Shown: positions 32,183 through 40,873 of the stretch, in pieces
Numbering within the stretch: position 1 is the stretch's first letter
Layout: each line of letters opens with the position of its first letter
Source: Chryseobacterium gleum
Lineage (GTDB): Bacteria > Bacteroidota > Bacteroidia > Flavobacteriales > BACL11
Assembly: GCA_945865535.1 (NCBI GenBank)
Contig: CAMBDW010000002.1
Location: 62,001-126,000, forward strand
Length of the DNA: 64,000 nucleotides
Reading direction: 5' to 3'
Made by a program: the position numbers and the translations under genes
The notes under the pieces: model-generated
The model's database searches: none
What the model was told of the DNA's origin: nothing
Seen by the model: the letters and a program-made list of their open reading frames with translations, nothing else

Positions 32183-33109
32183 TTATCTCAAACTAACTCC
32201 AAGCCCAAGAGTTGCAGTTGGGTACTCTGCAAAAGTATAATTAGCCTGTAATGCAAGCACAGCAATATTAAACCTAAAACCAATATTTGCTCTAAAATTA
32301 TTGCTTTCAAAATCTAATTTTGTCAACTCATCTATATCAATAGGTAATCCAGCTATATTGTAATCCCCATTAATATTAAAAGTTGTTTTTGTTGAGTTAT
32401 AGCCTAATCCTAAATATGGAGTAAACATTAATAATTTTTTTGAGAGTATTAGATTTATTGTGGTTGCAGAAACATCTAAGTTTGCTTGGGGAGATGTGGT
32501 GCTCGTAGGTTCTATAAGTTTAATTTCTGAACTAAGCTTTGTGTAGCCTGCTTGTACCGAAAGATCTATCGGAATTTTATCCACAATAGGTAACCATTGT
32601 AAGATATCATGTTTTAATCCTATCCCAAATAAACCCATCTTACCAGCATTGCAAATTTTAAGTTCTGGCATATATCGGACATCTATTTCTGTACTTTTTA
32701 TTAAGCCAACTCCGGCTTGTAACATTGGCAGAGGAATAACAGGTATATTAAGCCCTTTTGGCATATCGTATTGTGCCTCACTATAAGTAACTTGAGATCC
32801 ATTTCCATTACCTAAAATTGTTGGAGTTTCAACACCTTTAAATGTGTTTCCATTCGATTCGGAGACATTAAATGTTTTTGCATTAGGAGGAACTATTACA
32901 ATGTTGGCAGTAATAGTAACATCAAAACCACCTAGTTTATGGGGCTTAGCAGTATTATACCATCCGTTATTCAAAGCAGCACCAAAGCTATTTCCTAATG
33001 GACTAATATAGGCTTTAATTAAGCTTTTCCCATCTATAATTTCATCTGCTTGCCCATAAGATGTAAATCCAATAAACCCAGCTAAAAATGTAAATAGTAA
33101 TTTTTTCAT
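32183..33109 (-). CDS. DUF6588-like outer-membrane barrel protein
   Basis: A 308-residue protein with a signal peptide (LLFTFLAGFIGFTSYGQ) and a predicted barrel. KSLIKAYISPLGNSFGAALN and GWYNTAKPHKLGGFDVTI near the N-terminus match the DUF6588 family ('y..P......gaalnsGWy.ta..h...gfD'). Later parts include STEIDVRYMPE and MGLFGIGLKHDILQWLP, also family-typical. It ends in strands FTPYLGLGYNSTKTTFNING and LGLGVSLR. Function is unknown. It lies 10 bases after the Omp28-like gene. Confidence 0.7.
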   Translation of the reverse strand: MKKLLFTFLAGFIGFTSYGQADEIIDGKSLIKAYISPLGNSFGAALNNGWYNTAKPHKLGGFDVTITANIVIVPPNAKTFNVSESNGNTFKGVETPTILGNGNGSQVTYSEAQYDMPKGLNIPVIPLPMLQAGVGLIKSTEIDVRYMPELKICNAGKMGLFGIGLKHDILQWLPIVDKIPIDLSVQAGYTKLSSEIKLIEPTSTTSPQANLDVSATTINLILSKKLLMFTPYLGLGYNSTKTTFNINGDYNIAGLPIDIDELTKLDFESNNFRANIGFRFNIAVLALQANYTFAEYPTATLGLGVSLR

Positions 33110-33119
33110 ACTAGTAATT

Positions 33120-33992
33120 TTAATTAGTTAAATGTGCTTCTTCAACCTGCACAATCTCTTTAGTAATTGTATTGTAAATATAAGCAACAACTGACATATT
33201 TGCCGCATTCCAACCACCCGCATTGCCATTGCCTAATTCGGCAGTATTTGTTGAGTAATTAATATTGTATTGTTCTAATTCAGATAGGCTAATTTCAAAG
33301 TTATTTTCTACAACTTCACCACTTTCAAAATTCGTTTGAGCAGATAATTTGTCGTTATAAATAACTGTTCTTAAAACATGATTATGCGTATAATTTTCAA
33401 CATTTTCTTGTCCATCTTTTTGCCAATTGATAATATTACTTTCTGTTAAGCACACAACAAGATTGTAATTATTAACTACAGCATTTTCTAATGTTGATGA
33501 AATTGTAATTGTGTTTGTATCGGCATTTATTGAAATTTTAAAGTCAACTTCTTTCTTAAGTTCAAGAGCAACTGCACTTGCCCACTCATCTTTTCCTAAT
33601 TTATGAGAGTCATTTTGATAGCCAATCCTGTTAACCATTCCTCTTGGTAGCCCAACATTAGAAATCCCAAAAAAGGCATCCCAGTTATCTCCCCAATTTG
33701 TTCTGAAGTCATATTGAAAATTTGGAGCTTGACTAGATGGGTATGGTCTTGCAAAAGATTTACTTACATGTATAGCCATACTAATTATTTGATCTCCATA
33801 AATATCATGAATTGCCTCTAACTCTCGTGCAGCATCAGGGCAATTAGGACATAAATGTCCTGTAAAATCTTCTACAAGAACTTTCTTGTCAGGATTTACA
33901 TATGAATCCGAATTTATAATGTATGGCCCCTCAATTTTATCACAAGCTGATATTGTGAAAATTATGCTTAGTAGTGTGATGTATTTTTTCAT
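33120..33992 (-). CDS. Omp28-related lipoprotein with a thioredoxin-like CxxC
   Basis: A protein of 290 residues from ATG 33992; an upstream in-frame start at 34103 would lie inside the preceding gene and before the signal peptide, so it is rejected. The lipoprotein signal is MKKYITLLSIIFTISAC with acceptor Cys17. A thioredoxin-like motif follows: VLVEDFTGHLCPNCPDAAR (CPNC), and VGLPRGMVNR supplies the cis-Pro-like position. Omp28 proteins are surface or outer-membrane proteins of Bacteroidota of unclear function; the CxxC suggests a thiol-redox or chaperone role. It begins one base after the DUF6029 stop. Confidence 0.75.
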   Translation of the reverse strand: MKKYITLLSIIFTISACDKIEGPYIINSDSYVNPDKKVLVEDFTGHLCPNCPDAARELEAIHDIYGDQIISMAIHVSKSFARPYPSSQAPNFQYDFRTNWGDNWDAFFGISNVGLPRGMVNRIGYQNDSHKLGKDEWASAVALELKKEVDFKISINADTNTITISSTLENAVVNNYNLVVCLTESNIINWQKDGQENVENYTHNHVLRTVIYNDKLSAQTNFESGEVVENNFEISLSELEQYNINYSTNTAELGNGNAGGWNAANMSVVAYIYNTITKEIVQVEEAHLTN

Positions 33993-33993
33993 T

Positions 33994-35685
33994 TTAAAAA
34001 CTGGATGATATGTTAACACTAAATCCGTTTGATGAGGGGACAAGTTTGCATATTCCACCAACGCAAAATATTCCTTCTCTTTTCTTTCCGTAACCGATCT
34101 CAAAGCGGTTTGCTCCTTTTATAAAACCAGCCGTTAGATTTAAATAATGCAGCTGTTTTTCTTCTAACTCATTTCCATAGTTGTACATGTCTTGAACCGT
34201 AAAAAACCAATGAGGAGAAACGGTGTATTCTAAAAGAGCCATACCCCAATCACCTTCTGCTGGCTCTTCCATTCCATTTTCATATCCCCCACCACTAGTC
34301 GAATAATCTTCAAGTTGGTTAGATATCAGATTTTGTAATTCCATTCTCAAAGAATGACCTTGCTTAATTTCATAACTTAAATCGGCAATTAGTATGGTTG
34401 AATTAAGAACTCCATAATCGCCAGGAACATGCCCTTCTAATAAATCTTTATTGTAAGTTTGATTCGCTACAACAAAGTTAGCTTCTGTATTCGAATTTAA
34501 TTTTTTATTTATGGTTAAATTAATGTCATTAAAATACAATTCCTCATTCTTAATACTAATAAGCATAGGAGTATGTTCAGTATTGTCATTTAAGAATGAA
34601 TTCCCCCAATTTAAGCCATTTATTCGAGAATAATTAAGAGCTAGTTTTGTTCCGTATTCCCCCCCCAGTAAAGTTTCTTTTTGAAATTTGTAAAAAACAT
34701 CAAATTGGATTCCAAATTCTCCATTTGCTTGTGTAGCGCATGGATAAAGTGCTAATAAAGTATAAGCATGTGGCTTACTTAAAGTAGGGATATAATTGAT
34801 TAAATAGGCTTTCCCATCTCTATCTCTATCTGATTTAAAAGTCATATTGTCCGTTCTATGCATCTCTGCTATAATTCCAAATCCTTTTTTTGAAAAAGTG
34901 ATGTTTTGGGTAAAAGCATTGCCACTTGCATAATTCATTTTGCTTGCAGTCAAAACATTTGCAGGGTCATTAATTTTATAAGCATATTCCCCATAATAAC
35001 TCCAGCCTCCGTGATTTAAGTTCATTCTACCAGCATAAGAGCTAACGTTCTGAGGTATTTTAAAGATAAGATTGCTTCTTTCTTGGTATCGACTCACAAA
35101 ACTTCCCCCTAAAATTATTTTTGTTTTGGATTCAGAATTGAATAATTCATTGATGTTTAGCTCTCCATCTGCACCTCTGAAAATACCATCAGCATAATCA
35201 AAATAAGTTCTGCTTTTTCCAATAAATGTTTTTAAATACATACCTTCTATTGGGCTGTATTTTAACCGCACTCCATCCATAGCATTGTCAATTCCAAGTC
35301 CTTTTTCTTCATAACTTCTAAAAATAAGTCCACTGCCTAATTGCTCGTAATAATTACCTGCAGTAATCTCTAGCCCATCAATACTGTAGGTGGCATATCT
35401 GTAGGCAATACCATTACCTTTAAATTCAGGGTCGTAATCGGCTAATGCATTTAGGTAGCTTTCGTATCGTAATCCAGTTGCAAAATTTCCTTTTGTGTAA
35501 TTTAGGTTTAAGTAAGCATTGTTGAGGATGATTTCATCAGCCGCTTTAGCTCCAATTTGTAAATCTTCTTGATAGGATTGTAAGTTAAGATTAAAATCGC
35601 CATGAATTTCTCCTAAATTGTTTTCTTGAGAAAATCCTAAGAAAGACATGCTAATTGTAGTAATAAAGAGCGCAATCTTTTTCAT
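33994..35685 (-). CDS. DUF6029-family outer-membrane protein
   Basis: A 563-residue secreted protein with a signal peptide (LFITTISMSFLGFSQ). GEIHGDFNLNLQSYQED, LNLNYTKGNFATGLRYESYL and GLEITAGNYYEQLGSGLIFR are typical of the DUF6029 family, a large porin-like barrel. The ending GFSVNISSSF terminates in Phe, as barrels do. It is placed between a TlpA-like thioredoxin and the Omp28-like gene with gaps of 3 and 1 bases. This conserved trio suggests joint work at the outer membrane, but the substrate is unknown. Confidence 0.75.
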   Translation of the reverse strand: MKKIALFITTISMSFLGFSQENNLGEIHGDFNLNLQSYQEDLQIGAKAADEIILNNAYLNLNYTKGNFATGLRYESYLNALADYDPEFKGNGIAYRYATYSIDGLEITAGNYYEQLGSGLIFRSYEEKGLGIDNAMDGVRLKYSPIEGMYLKTFIGKSRTYFDYADGIFRGADGELNINELFNSESKTKIILGGSFVSRYQERSNLIFKIPQNVSSYAGRMNLNHGGWSYYGEYAYKINDPANVLTASKMNYASGNAFTQNITFSKKGFGIIAEMHRTDNMTFKSDRDRDGKAYLINYIPTLSKPHAYTLLALYPCATQANGEFGIQFDVFYKFQKETLLGGEYGTKLALNYSRINGLNWGNSFLNDNTEHTPMLISIKNEELYFNDINLTINKKLNSNTEANFVVANQTYNKDLLEGHVPGDYGVLNSTILIADLSYEIKQGHSLRMELQNLISNQLEDYSTSGGGYENGMEEPAEGDWGMALLEYTVSPHWFFTVQDMYNYGNELEEKQLHYLNLTAGFIKGANRFEIGYGKKREGIFCVGGICKLVPSSNGFSVNISSSF

Positions 35686-35688
35686 AAA

Positions 35689-36186
35689 CTATTTTACTAG
35701 TTTTTTAATTTCTTTTAATAGTTCTGCCTCATCCCCATCAACATAACCTCTGTGCTGCCAAACAATTTCATTTTTTCCATTTAGCAAAAAAGTATGTGGA
35801 ACGGTTGATACGCCCATAGCTCTTTTTAAGTCATTATTTGGGTCCAAATAAACTTCATACTGCCAGTCAGATGCATTTACATAAGGAGCTACTTGCGACA
35901 TTGATCTTGGATCATCAATTGAGATTGCAACTAGTTTTACTCCAGTTTTCTTTTGCCAATCTTCATACACTTCCGCAATAGTATTTAGTTCTTTTTTACA
36001 GGGCTTACACCATGTAGCCCAAAAGGAGATTACTATTGGCTTGCCATCATTTTTAAGCTTAGTAATGTTAAAGTTACTGCCATCTAAGGTCTTTACTTGT
36101 ATGTTGGGCAAAGCTCTACCTTGACCAAAACTAATTGATGCAACTAATGCGATAGCTAAAAAGCTGAAAAGTGTTTTTTTATTCAT
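35689..36186 (-). CDS. TlpA/ResA-like periplasmic thioredoxin
   Basis: A 165-residue secreted thioredoxin-fold protein: signal peptide FLAIALVASISFGQG, then LPNIQVKTLDGSNFNITKL, active site ISFWATWCKPCKKEL (CKPC, about residue 58-61) and cis-Pro region GVSTVPHTFLL (about 130-140). Family members reduce disulphides in exported proteins, including cytochromes. It heads the tight TlpA-DUF6029-Omp28 group. A TATATTTG -7 box lies on the minus strand at 36204-36211, 17 bases before the start, within the duplicated block. Confidence 0.88.
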   Translation of the reverse strand: MNKKTLFSFLAIALVASISFGQGRALPNIQVKTLDGSNFNITKLKNDGKPIVISFWATWCKPCKKELNTIAEVYEDWQKKTGVKLVAISIDDPRSMSQVAPYVNASDWQYEVYLDPNNDLKRAMGVSTVPHTFLLNGKNEIVWQHRGYVDGDEAELLKEIKKLVK

Positions 36187-36203
36187 TACGGTTTTTATTG
36201 GTA

Positions 36204-36510
36204 CAAATATAGTTTAAAATTAAACTACTTGTATTATTTTGAGTTTGCAAATTCAGCCAAATAAAAACCCTGACTAATATAGCCAGGGTTTAAATTTTTG
36301 AACTTTATATAACTATTTAGAAATAGTAATTTTTTGAGTTTGGATTCCTTTTTCAGTAGTAATGTTTAGCATATAAATGCCGTTAGCCAATGTAGAAACA
36401 TTAATATTTTTAGTATATTCTGATGATAAAACCAATTTTCCAAACATATCAAATACATCAACTGAAGTATAATTACCTTCAATAGTTAATACATCTTTTA
36501 CTGGGTTAGG
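36204..36510 (-). repeat. 307-bp near-identical block, copy 1
   Basis: This block and 37766-38072 are nearly identical. Each contains the sorting-domain coding end of a thioredoxin-CTD gene, its terminator and the -7 box (TATATTTG on the minus strand) of the next gene. Outside the block the two genes differ greatly, so this looks like gene conversion or recent recombination. Confidence 0.8.
36265..36292 (-). terminator. Terminator of the first-described thioredoxin-CTD gene
   Basis: On the minus strand AAACCCTGGCT pairs with AGTCAGGGTTT (one G-T pair) followed by TTATTT. It lies about 20 bases past the stop at 36313. The same hairpin recurs at 37827-37852. Confidence 0.7.
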
Positions 36511-37737
36511 GTATATATTTAGATTCACACTTGATTGATTTGTAATTCCAAGTACTGATCCACTTTTAGAAAAAGGTTCAATTACATTATATCCAAAATT
36601 TGGCCCCACTTCACTAAATAGGAATTGTTGTTGATCTTGAAGCGAATAACCTCCAGGAGAGTTTATTCCATCACCATATGAGTCATTAATAGTAAGCTCA
36701 TAACATCCATCACTTGATAAAGGAATATTTGTAGTATACTCAGTACCTGATGCCCCATCAGCATACGGACCTCCAGAAGCAAGCAATGCTCCAGTTCCAT
36801 CTTTAATATTCCAGGTTATTTCAGTACCCCAGGCGTCTATTTTTAATTTAAATATTGCTGTATTATCTGTAGTATTAGCAGCGAAATCAAGGTAAAACTC
36901 TCCCTCATTATATGTAGGATAATTATCTGGGTTCCCGTTAGGACTAGAAACCATTACTTCATAAGTAGTTGGGGTAGTTGCTGCTACAGGGTTAAATTGA
37001 ACAGTAACATTTCCAGATGCTGCTAAAGTTCCAGTCCAATTATTTACATCAATAGCAATTGGATTTCCTAATTCAAATAATTCAGCAGTAAAAGAAGCGA
37101 TAGAATTTGTTCCGTAATTATGTACAGATGCAGAAGGGATAGCGTCTTGCCCTAAACAGATTTTAGTTGAACTTCCTTCAATACCAGCATTATCTATTAC
37201 TCCAGTGAAACTAGTTCCTAACCCACAGTTAGAAATTAATTGCTGTCTAAGATTGCTAGCACTACCTTGTCCTATTTCATACACTGTTCTATCAGGACAA
37301 ATTCCATAAACTGTTGGATAGTATGCTATATCATAACTATTGGCAATACTTGCATTATCTAGTATTGGATATGGCGTGCCAGTAATCCAATCTCCTGCTG
37401 TACTACCACCGGTTCCTTGTAGCTGCGCAAGTCCTGTACTTCCATCTCCTTCTACAAAAATCACTCCAATCTCTTGTGATCCACCCATTCCATAAGTCAT
37501 ATAGATATCTTTTAGGGCATGTCCTTGATGAAAGCTCCAACAAGGCCCACACCATGTTGCAGACACATCCATAATTACAGGAATACCTTGGTCAAGAAAG
37601 TCAGTATATAAATTTATAGTGTTACCATTTAAATCTGTTGCTGTAAAGTCTGGTCCGATACTTCCATTAGGAAGTTGCGCTTGAGCATTACTGAATGTGA
37701 ATAATGCGGCAATTGCAATAAGTAATATTTTTTTCAT
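36313..37737 (-). CDS. T9SS-secreted thioredoxin-fold protein
   Basis: A 474-residue secreted protein in parts. Signal peptide: ILLIAIAALFTFSNAQA. Redoxin/thioredoxin domain about 22-170: PDFTATDLNGNTINLYTDFL, active site DVSATWCGPCWSFHQGHAL. A middle adhesion-like region (about 180-290) follows. Then comes a beta-sandwich with ITWNIKDGTGALLASGGPYA and CYELTINDSYGDGIN, a motif common in Bacteroidota surface proteins. The C-terminal type A sorting domain runs from NIYPNPVKDVLTIEG to GIQTQKITISK. It should pass through SprA to the cell surface. It is a tandem paralogue of the next gene; the sorting domains are almost identical while the N-terminal parts differ. Confidence 0.85.
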   Translation of the reverse strand: MKKILLIAIAALFTFSNAQAQLPNGSIGPDFTATDLNGNTINLYTDFLDQGIPVIMDVSATWCGPCWSFHQGHALKDIYMTYGMGGSQEIGVIFVEGDGSTGLAQLQGTGGSTAGDWITGTPYPILDNASIANSYDIAYYPTVYGICPDRTVYEIGQGSASNLRQQLISNCGLGTSFTGVIDNAGIEGSSTKICLGQDAIPSASVHNYGTNSIASFTAELFELGNPIAIDVNNWTGTLAASGNVTVQFNPVAATTPTTYEVMVSSPNGNPDNYPTYNEGEFYLDFAANTTDNTAIFKLKIDAWGTEITWNIKDGTGALLASGGPYADGASGTEYTTNIPLSSDGCYELTINDSYGDGINSPGGYSLQDQQQFLFSEVGPNFGYNVIEPFSKSGSVLGITNQSSVNLNIYPNPVKDVLTIEGNYTSVDVFDMFGKLVLSSEYTKNINVSTLANGIYMLNITTEKGIQTQKITISK

Positions 37738-37765
37738 TTTTTCTTTTTTAAAATTAGTTAGGGAG

Positions 37766-38072
37766 CAAATATAGTATAAAATTAAACTACTTGTATTATT
37801 TTGAGTTTGTAAATTTAGCCAAATAAAAACCCTGACTAAATAGCCAGGGTTTAAAATTTTGAACTTTATAAAAACTATTTAGTAATAGTAATTTTTTGAG
37901 TTTGGATTCCTTTTTCAGTAATAATGTTTAGCATATAAATGCCGTTAGCCAATGTAGAAACATTAATATTTTTAGAATATTCTGATGATAAAACCAATTT
38001 TCCAAACATATCAAATACATCAACTGAAGTATAATTACCTTCAATAGTTAATACCTCTTTTACTGGGTTAGG
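37766..38072 (-). repeat. 307-bp near-identical block, copy 2
   Basis: The counterpart of 36204-36510. It includes the CTD end of the upstream paralogue, a terminator at 37827-37852 and the TATATTTG box (37766-37773, minus strand) of the gene starting at 37737. Confidence 0.8.
37827..37852 (-). terminator. Terminator of the second thioredoxin-CTD gene
   Basis: The minus strand forms AAACCCTGGCT / AGTCAGGGTTT followed by TTATTT, identical in stem to 36265-36292 with a slightly shorter loop. Confidence 0.7.
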
Positions 38073-39329
38073 ATAGATAGCTAAGTTTGAAGCTAGTTCA
38101 TTAATAGCTAAAACTCCACCTCCAGTTTTAAAAGCATCTCCATCTTCATCTGTAAATACCCCTCCAGATGCAAGAATAGTACCGTTTCCATCAGTTATAG
38201 TAAAAGATCCTGCTCCATAACCAGCATTAATTCCATCACCATAAGAATCATAAATAGTAAATGTATGACAAGTATTAATTGCTAAAGTTCCTGCTACAGG
38301 AGTTTGAGTAGTTGTTCCTGAAGCAGTTAAATTATTATAAGGACCACCTGATAAAACAGTCACTCCATTTGCATCTTTTATTTCCCAAGTTGTTTCAGAA
38401 CCGTAAGCATCAGTTACAATCTGTACTGTTACATAAGTATCTGTATTTTGTGTTGCTAGTGTTACATTAAATGAAACGGTTGGATTATTTGCAGGGTTAG
38501 CATCAACCACTCCATTTGGTAATGTTGTATTAATAGTTACAGCATCATTACTAGCCAAACCAGTTAATGCTGGTAAAGTAATATTATCAGTTGCGTAAGT
38601 TGCTAAATTCCCTGTCCATGGCGTAGTAGAAACTACATTTCCATTAACCGATACTTGAATTGTTAAAGATGTTAAGTTAACTATTCCATAATTTTGAATC
38701 ATGATTTCCGGCACTATATTGCCTTCACAAGTTAGTGTTTCCCCTGCATAAGCAAATGTTCTGGCATCATTATTGTTAGAAGCAGGAGGAGGACATGCGC
38801 TTACTAAAGGATATGGGTTAGAAGATTGTCCACATTCAGTTACGATTCTATCAGGGCAAATCTTATATACAGTTGGCCAATATCCAATTTCATAATCTGA
38901 GGTAACCTGAGTACTGTTTGTTCCTGCGTATGTAGGTAAAATAGGATAAGGCGTTCCAGTAATCCAGTCACCTTGAGAGCCAGCACCTCCTTGTAATGCA
39001 GCTAAAGTGCTTTCATCACCTTCAATAAAGAAAACCATTACATCATCAGTTGTAGTTGGACTAACATTAGGCATCCCCGCTGGGCCATGGTCAACATATA
39101 AATTTTCTAGAGCTCCAGAAATGTGATAGCCCCAACACGGACCGCACCAAGTTGCAGAAAAGTCAATAAATACAGTATACCCATTATCAAGATAAGTATA
39201 TAAATTGTGTGAAGTTCCATTTAGATCTGTTAGTGTCCAATCTGGAGCTACAGAACCATCTGGTAATTGTGCTTGAGCATTGTTGAATGAGAATAAAGCA
39301 ACAATAGCAATTAGTAAAGTTTTTTTCAT
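37875..39329 (-). CDS. T9SS-secreted thioredoxin-fold protein, tandem paralogue
   Basis: A 484-residue protein with the same architecture as its neighbour. Signal peptide: LLIAIVALFSFNNAQA. Redoxin domain: PDWTLTDLNGTSHNLYTYLD and DFSATWCGPCWGYHISGAL. A CARDB-like middle segment includes IMIQNYGIVNLTSLTIQVSV. The surface beta-sandwich has TTWEIKDANGVTVLSGGPYN and CHTFTIYDSYGDGIN. The type A sorting domain (about residues 415-484) ends GIQTQKITITK. It probably acts outside the cell on disulphides or peroxides; the substrate is unknown. Its TAAATTTG -7 box is at 39357-39364 on the minus strand. Confidence 0.85.
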   Translation of the reverse strand: MKKTLLIAIVALFSFNNAQAQLPDGSVAPDWTLTDLNGTSHNLYTYLDNGYTVFIDFSATWCGPCWGYHISGALENLYVDHGPAGMPNVSPTTTDDVMVFFIEGDESTLAALQGGAGSQGDWITGTPYPILPTYAGTNSTQVTSDYEIGYWPTVYKICPDRIVTECGQSSNPYPLVSACPPPASNNNDARTFAYAGETLTCEGNIVPEIMIQNYGIVNLTSLTIQVSVNGNVVSTTPWTGNLATYATDNITLPALTGLASNDAVTINTTLPNGVVDANPANNPTVSFNVTLATQNTDTYVTVQIVTDAYGSETTWEIKDANGVTVLSGGPYNNLTASGTTTQTPVAGTLAINTCHTFTIYDSYGDGINAGYGAGSFTITDGNGTILASGGVFTDEDGDAFKTGGGVLAINELASNLAIYPNPVKEVLTIEGNYTSVDVFDMFGKLVLSSEYSKNINVSTLANGIYMLNIITEKGIQTQKITITK

Positions 39330-39356
39330 TATTTCTTTTTTAAATTAGTTAAGGTG

Positions 39357-39364
39357 CAAATTTA
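39357..39364 (-). promoter_or_regulatory. -7 promoter box of the second thioredoxin-CTD gene
   Basis: TAAATTTG on the minus strand, fitting TAnnTTTG, 27 bases before the ATG at 39329. Confidence 0.5.
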
Positions 39365-39423
39365 GTTTAATTATTTCTTTTGACACTAATATGTTCATTA
39401 ATTAGTTATCTAAAAGTTTTCTA

Positions 39424-39456
39424 TTGTTTTAACTAAAGAAATTTTTCGTATATTTG
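39424..39456 (+). promoter_or_regulatory. Promoter of the small T9SS cargo gene
   Basis: TTG (39424-39426) and TATATTTG (39449-39456) are 22 bases apart, a good -33/-7 match, 14 bases before the ATG at 39471. Confidence 0.55.
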
Positions 39457-39470
39457 TCAAAACTATTGTA

Positions 39471-40157
39471 ATGAAAAAAATAAGTTTACTTCTATTGATA
39501 ATTACTCAGGTTTTAAATCTGAGTGCCCAAAGTTTAACCGTTACTGGTAGCAATTCTGTTTTAACTTCTGATCCTTGCTTAACAACACACTCATATTTAA
39601 CAATAAAGAATGTTTCAAATAAAGAACATGATGTGCTTTGTGAGAAAAATGTTATTTCTGAGCCAGCTGCAATGTCAAACTACTTTTGTTGGGGAGGTAA
39701 TTGTTACGGTAGTAGTACAATTATATCTGCATCACATTTAACTTTACAATCAGGTCAAGCTGATGCAGTTTCATTTGGAGGTTATTTTGATGCTTATTGT
39801 GAAGTTGGTCAAGCAATAGTTGAATACTGTTTCTATCCTGATGGATCGCCACTAGATAAAAGCTGTGTTTACATTACTTATCATGGGGCAGCAACAGCAG
39901 TTTCTGAAACTAGTCCAATTGCAATTTCTGAATTTTTTCCTAATCCCGCAAAAGAAATTGTTCGGTTTGATTATTATTTAAATAAACCAGCAAAGTTAGT
40001 TGTGATGGATATTTTAGGCAATGAAGTAAAGAGGATAAGATTATCAGAAAGAGGAACTCAAAAAATTAATATATCAGATTTATCAAAAGGAATTTATTTT
40101 GGGAATGTGGTAGTAAATAATGAGACAGTAACTATAAAGAAATTAATTGTGAGGTAA
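39471..40157 (+). CDS. Small secreted protein with T9SS type A sorting domain
   Basis: A 228-residue protein. Signal peptide: ISLLLLIITQVLNLSAQ. The mature N-terminal part (about 20-145) is a beta-rich domain with several Cys residues (DPCLTTHSYLTIKNVSN, NYFCWGGNCYG, IVEYCFYPDGSPLDKSCVYI). From about residue 155 a type A sorting domain follows: ISEFFPNPAKEIVRFDYYL, KLVVMDILGNEVKRI, then GIYFGNVVVNN and KKLIVR. The N-domain resembles the Cys-paired cap seen in other Bacteroidota surface proteins, function unknown. It is single-gene, between its promoter and the terminator at 40175-40206, and is divergent from the thioredoxin pair. Confidence 0.8.
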   Translation: MKKISLLLLIITQVLNLSAQSLTVTGSNSVLTSDPCLTTHSYLTIKNVSNKEHDVLCEKNVISEPAAMSNYFCWGGNCYGSSTIISASHLTLQSGQADAVSFGGYFDAYCEVGQAIVEYCFYPDGSPLDKSCVYITYHGAATAVSETSPIAISEFFPNPAKEIVRFDYYLNKPAKLVVMDILGNEVKRIRLSERGTQKINISDLSKGIYFGNVVVNNETVTIKKLIVR

Positions 40158-40174
40158 GAGCTCACTCAATAATT

Positions 40175-40212
40175 AAAAGCCTTGCAATATATTTTGCAGG
40201 GCTTTTCTTTTT
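40175..40212 (+). terminator. Rho-independent terminator of the T9SS cargo gene
   Basis: AAAAGCCTTGCAA (40175-40187) pairs with TTGCAGGGCTTTT (40194-40206) with one G-T pair, then CTTTTTT. Confidence 0.85.
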
Positions 40213-40238
40213 TATAGTGCTACATAGTTTCAAATGCC

Positions 40239-40246
40239 TAAATTTG
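40239..40246 (+). promoter_or_regulatory. -7 promoter box of ruvA-sprA
   Basis: TAAATTTG, an exact TAnnTTTG match, 29 bases before the GTG start of ruvA. Confidence 0.5.
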
Positions 40247-40275
40247 CCTATCGTATAACCTCAATAAATTAAAAA

Positions 40276-40860
40276 GTGATAACACACATACACGGCAAAT
40301 TAGTTGAAAAAACACCAACATATGTAGTTGTTGATGTTAATGGAATTGGCTATAAAATCAAAATATCATTACAAACTTTCTCGGCAATTGCTGGTGAGTT
40401 TTGTAAATTGTATACCCATCTCTCAGTAAAAGAAGATTCTCATACTTTATTTGGATTTTTTGAAGAAAGTGAACGTCATTTATTTAGAAATTTAATTTCA
40501 GTTTCAGGAGTAGGACCTAGTACTGCTCAAGTAATTTTATCTACTTATTCTCCTGATGAAATTATACATCATATTACTACAGCAGATGTAAAAGCGATTG
40601 AAAGCATAAAGGGTATTGGAGGAAAAACCGCTCAAAGAATAATTATTGACCTTAAAGATAAAGTAGCAAAAGGCATGCCTACTTCTGATTTATTGTTTGA
40701 TAGAATAGACAATACAATTAGAGAAGAAGCGTTATCTGCATTACTAGCGTTGGGCTTTGCTAAAAAAGCAGCAGAAAGCAAAATTGATAAAGTACTTAAA
40801 TCAACACCTAAAATTGCTAGTGTTGAGGAATTAGTTAAAACTGCATTAAGTCAGATGTAG
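40276..40860 (+). CDS. ruvA: Holliday junction branch migration protein RuvA
   Basis: A 194-residue protein starting at GTG. Domain I: ITHIHGKLVEKTPTYVVVDV and GIGYKIKIS. The two helix-hairpin-helix motifs are VSGVGPSTAQVILS (about residues 76-89) and IKGIGGKTAQRIIIDLKDKV (about 111-130). The C-terminal UBA-like domain is ALSALLALGFAKKAAESKI. RuvA binds four-way junctions and recruits RuvB. It is 13 bases upstream of sprA, the gene order I recall from flavobacteria. Confidence 0.97.
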   Translation: MITHIHGKLVEKTPTYVVVDVNGIGYKIKISLQTFSAIAGEFCKLYTHLSVKEDSHTLFGFFEESERHLFRNLISVSGVGPSTAQVILSTYSPDEIIHHITTADVKAIESIKGIGGKTAQRIIIDLKDKVAKGMPTSDLLFDRIDNTIREEALSALLALGFAKKAAESKIDKVLKSTPKIASVEELVKTALSQM

Positions 40861-40873
40861 CTAGCTGTAGAAA

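Noticed and set aside
33993-34103. N-terminal extension of the Omp28-like gene into the DUF6029 gene
   Set aside because: It would place 37 residues before a perfect lipoprotein signal peptide and overlap the previous coding region; the start at 33992 is better.
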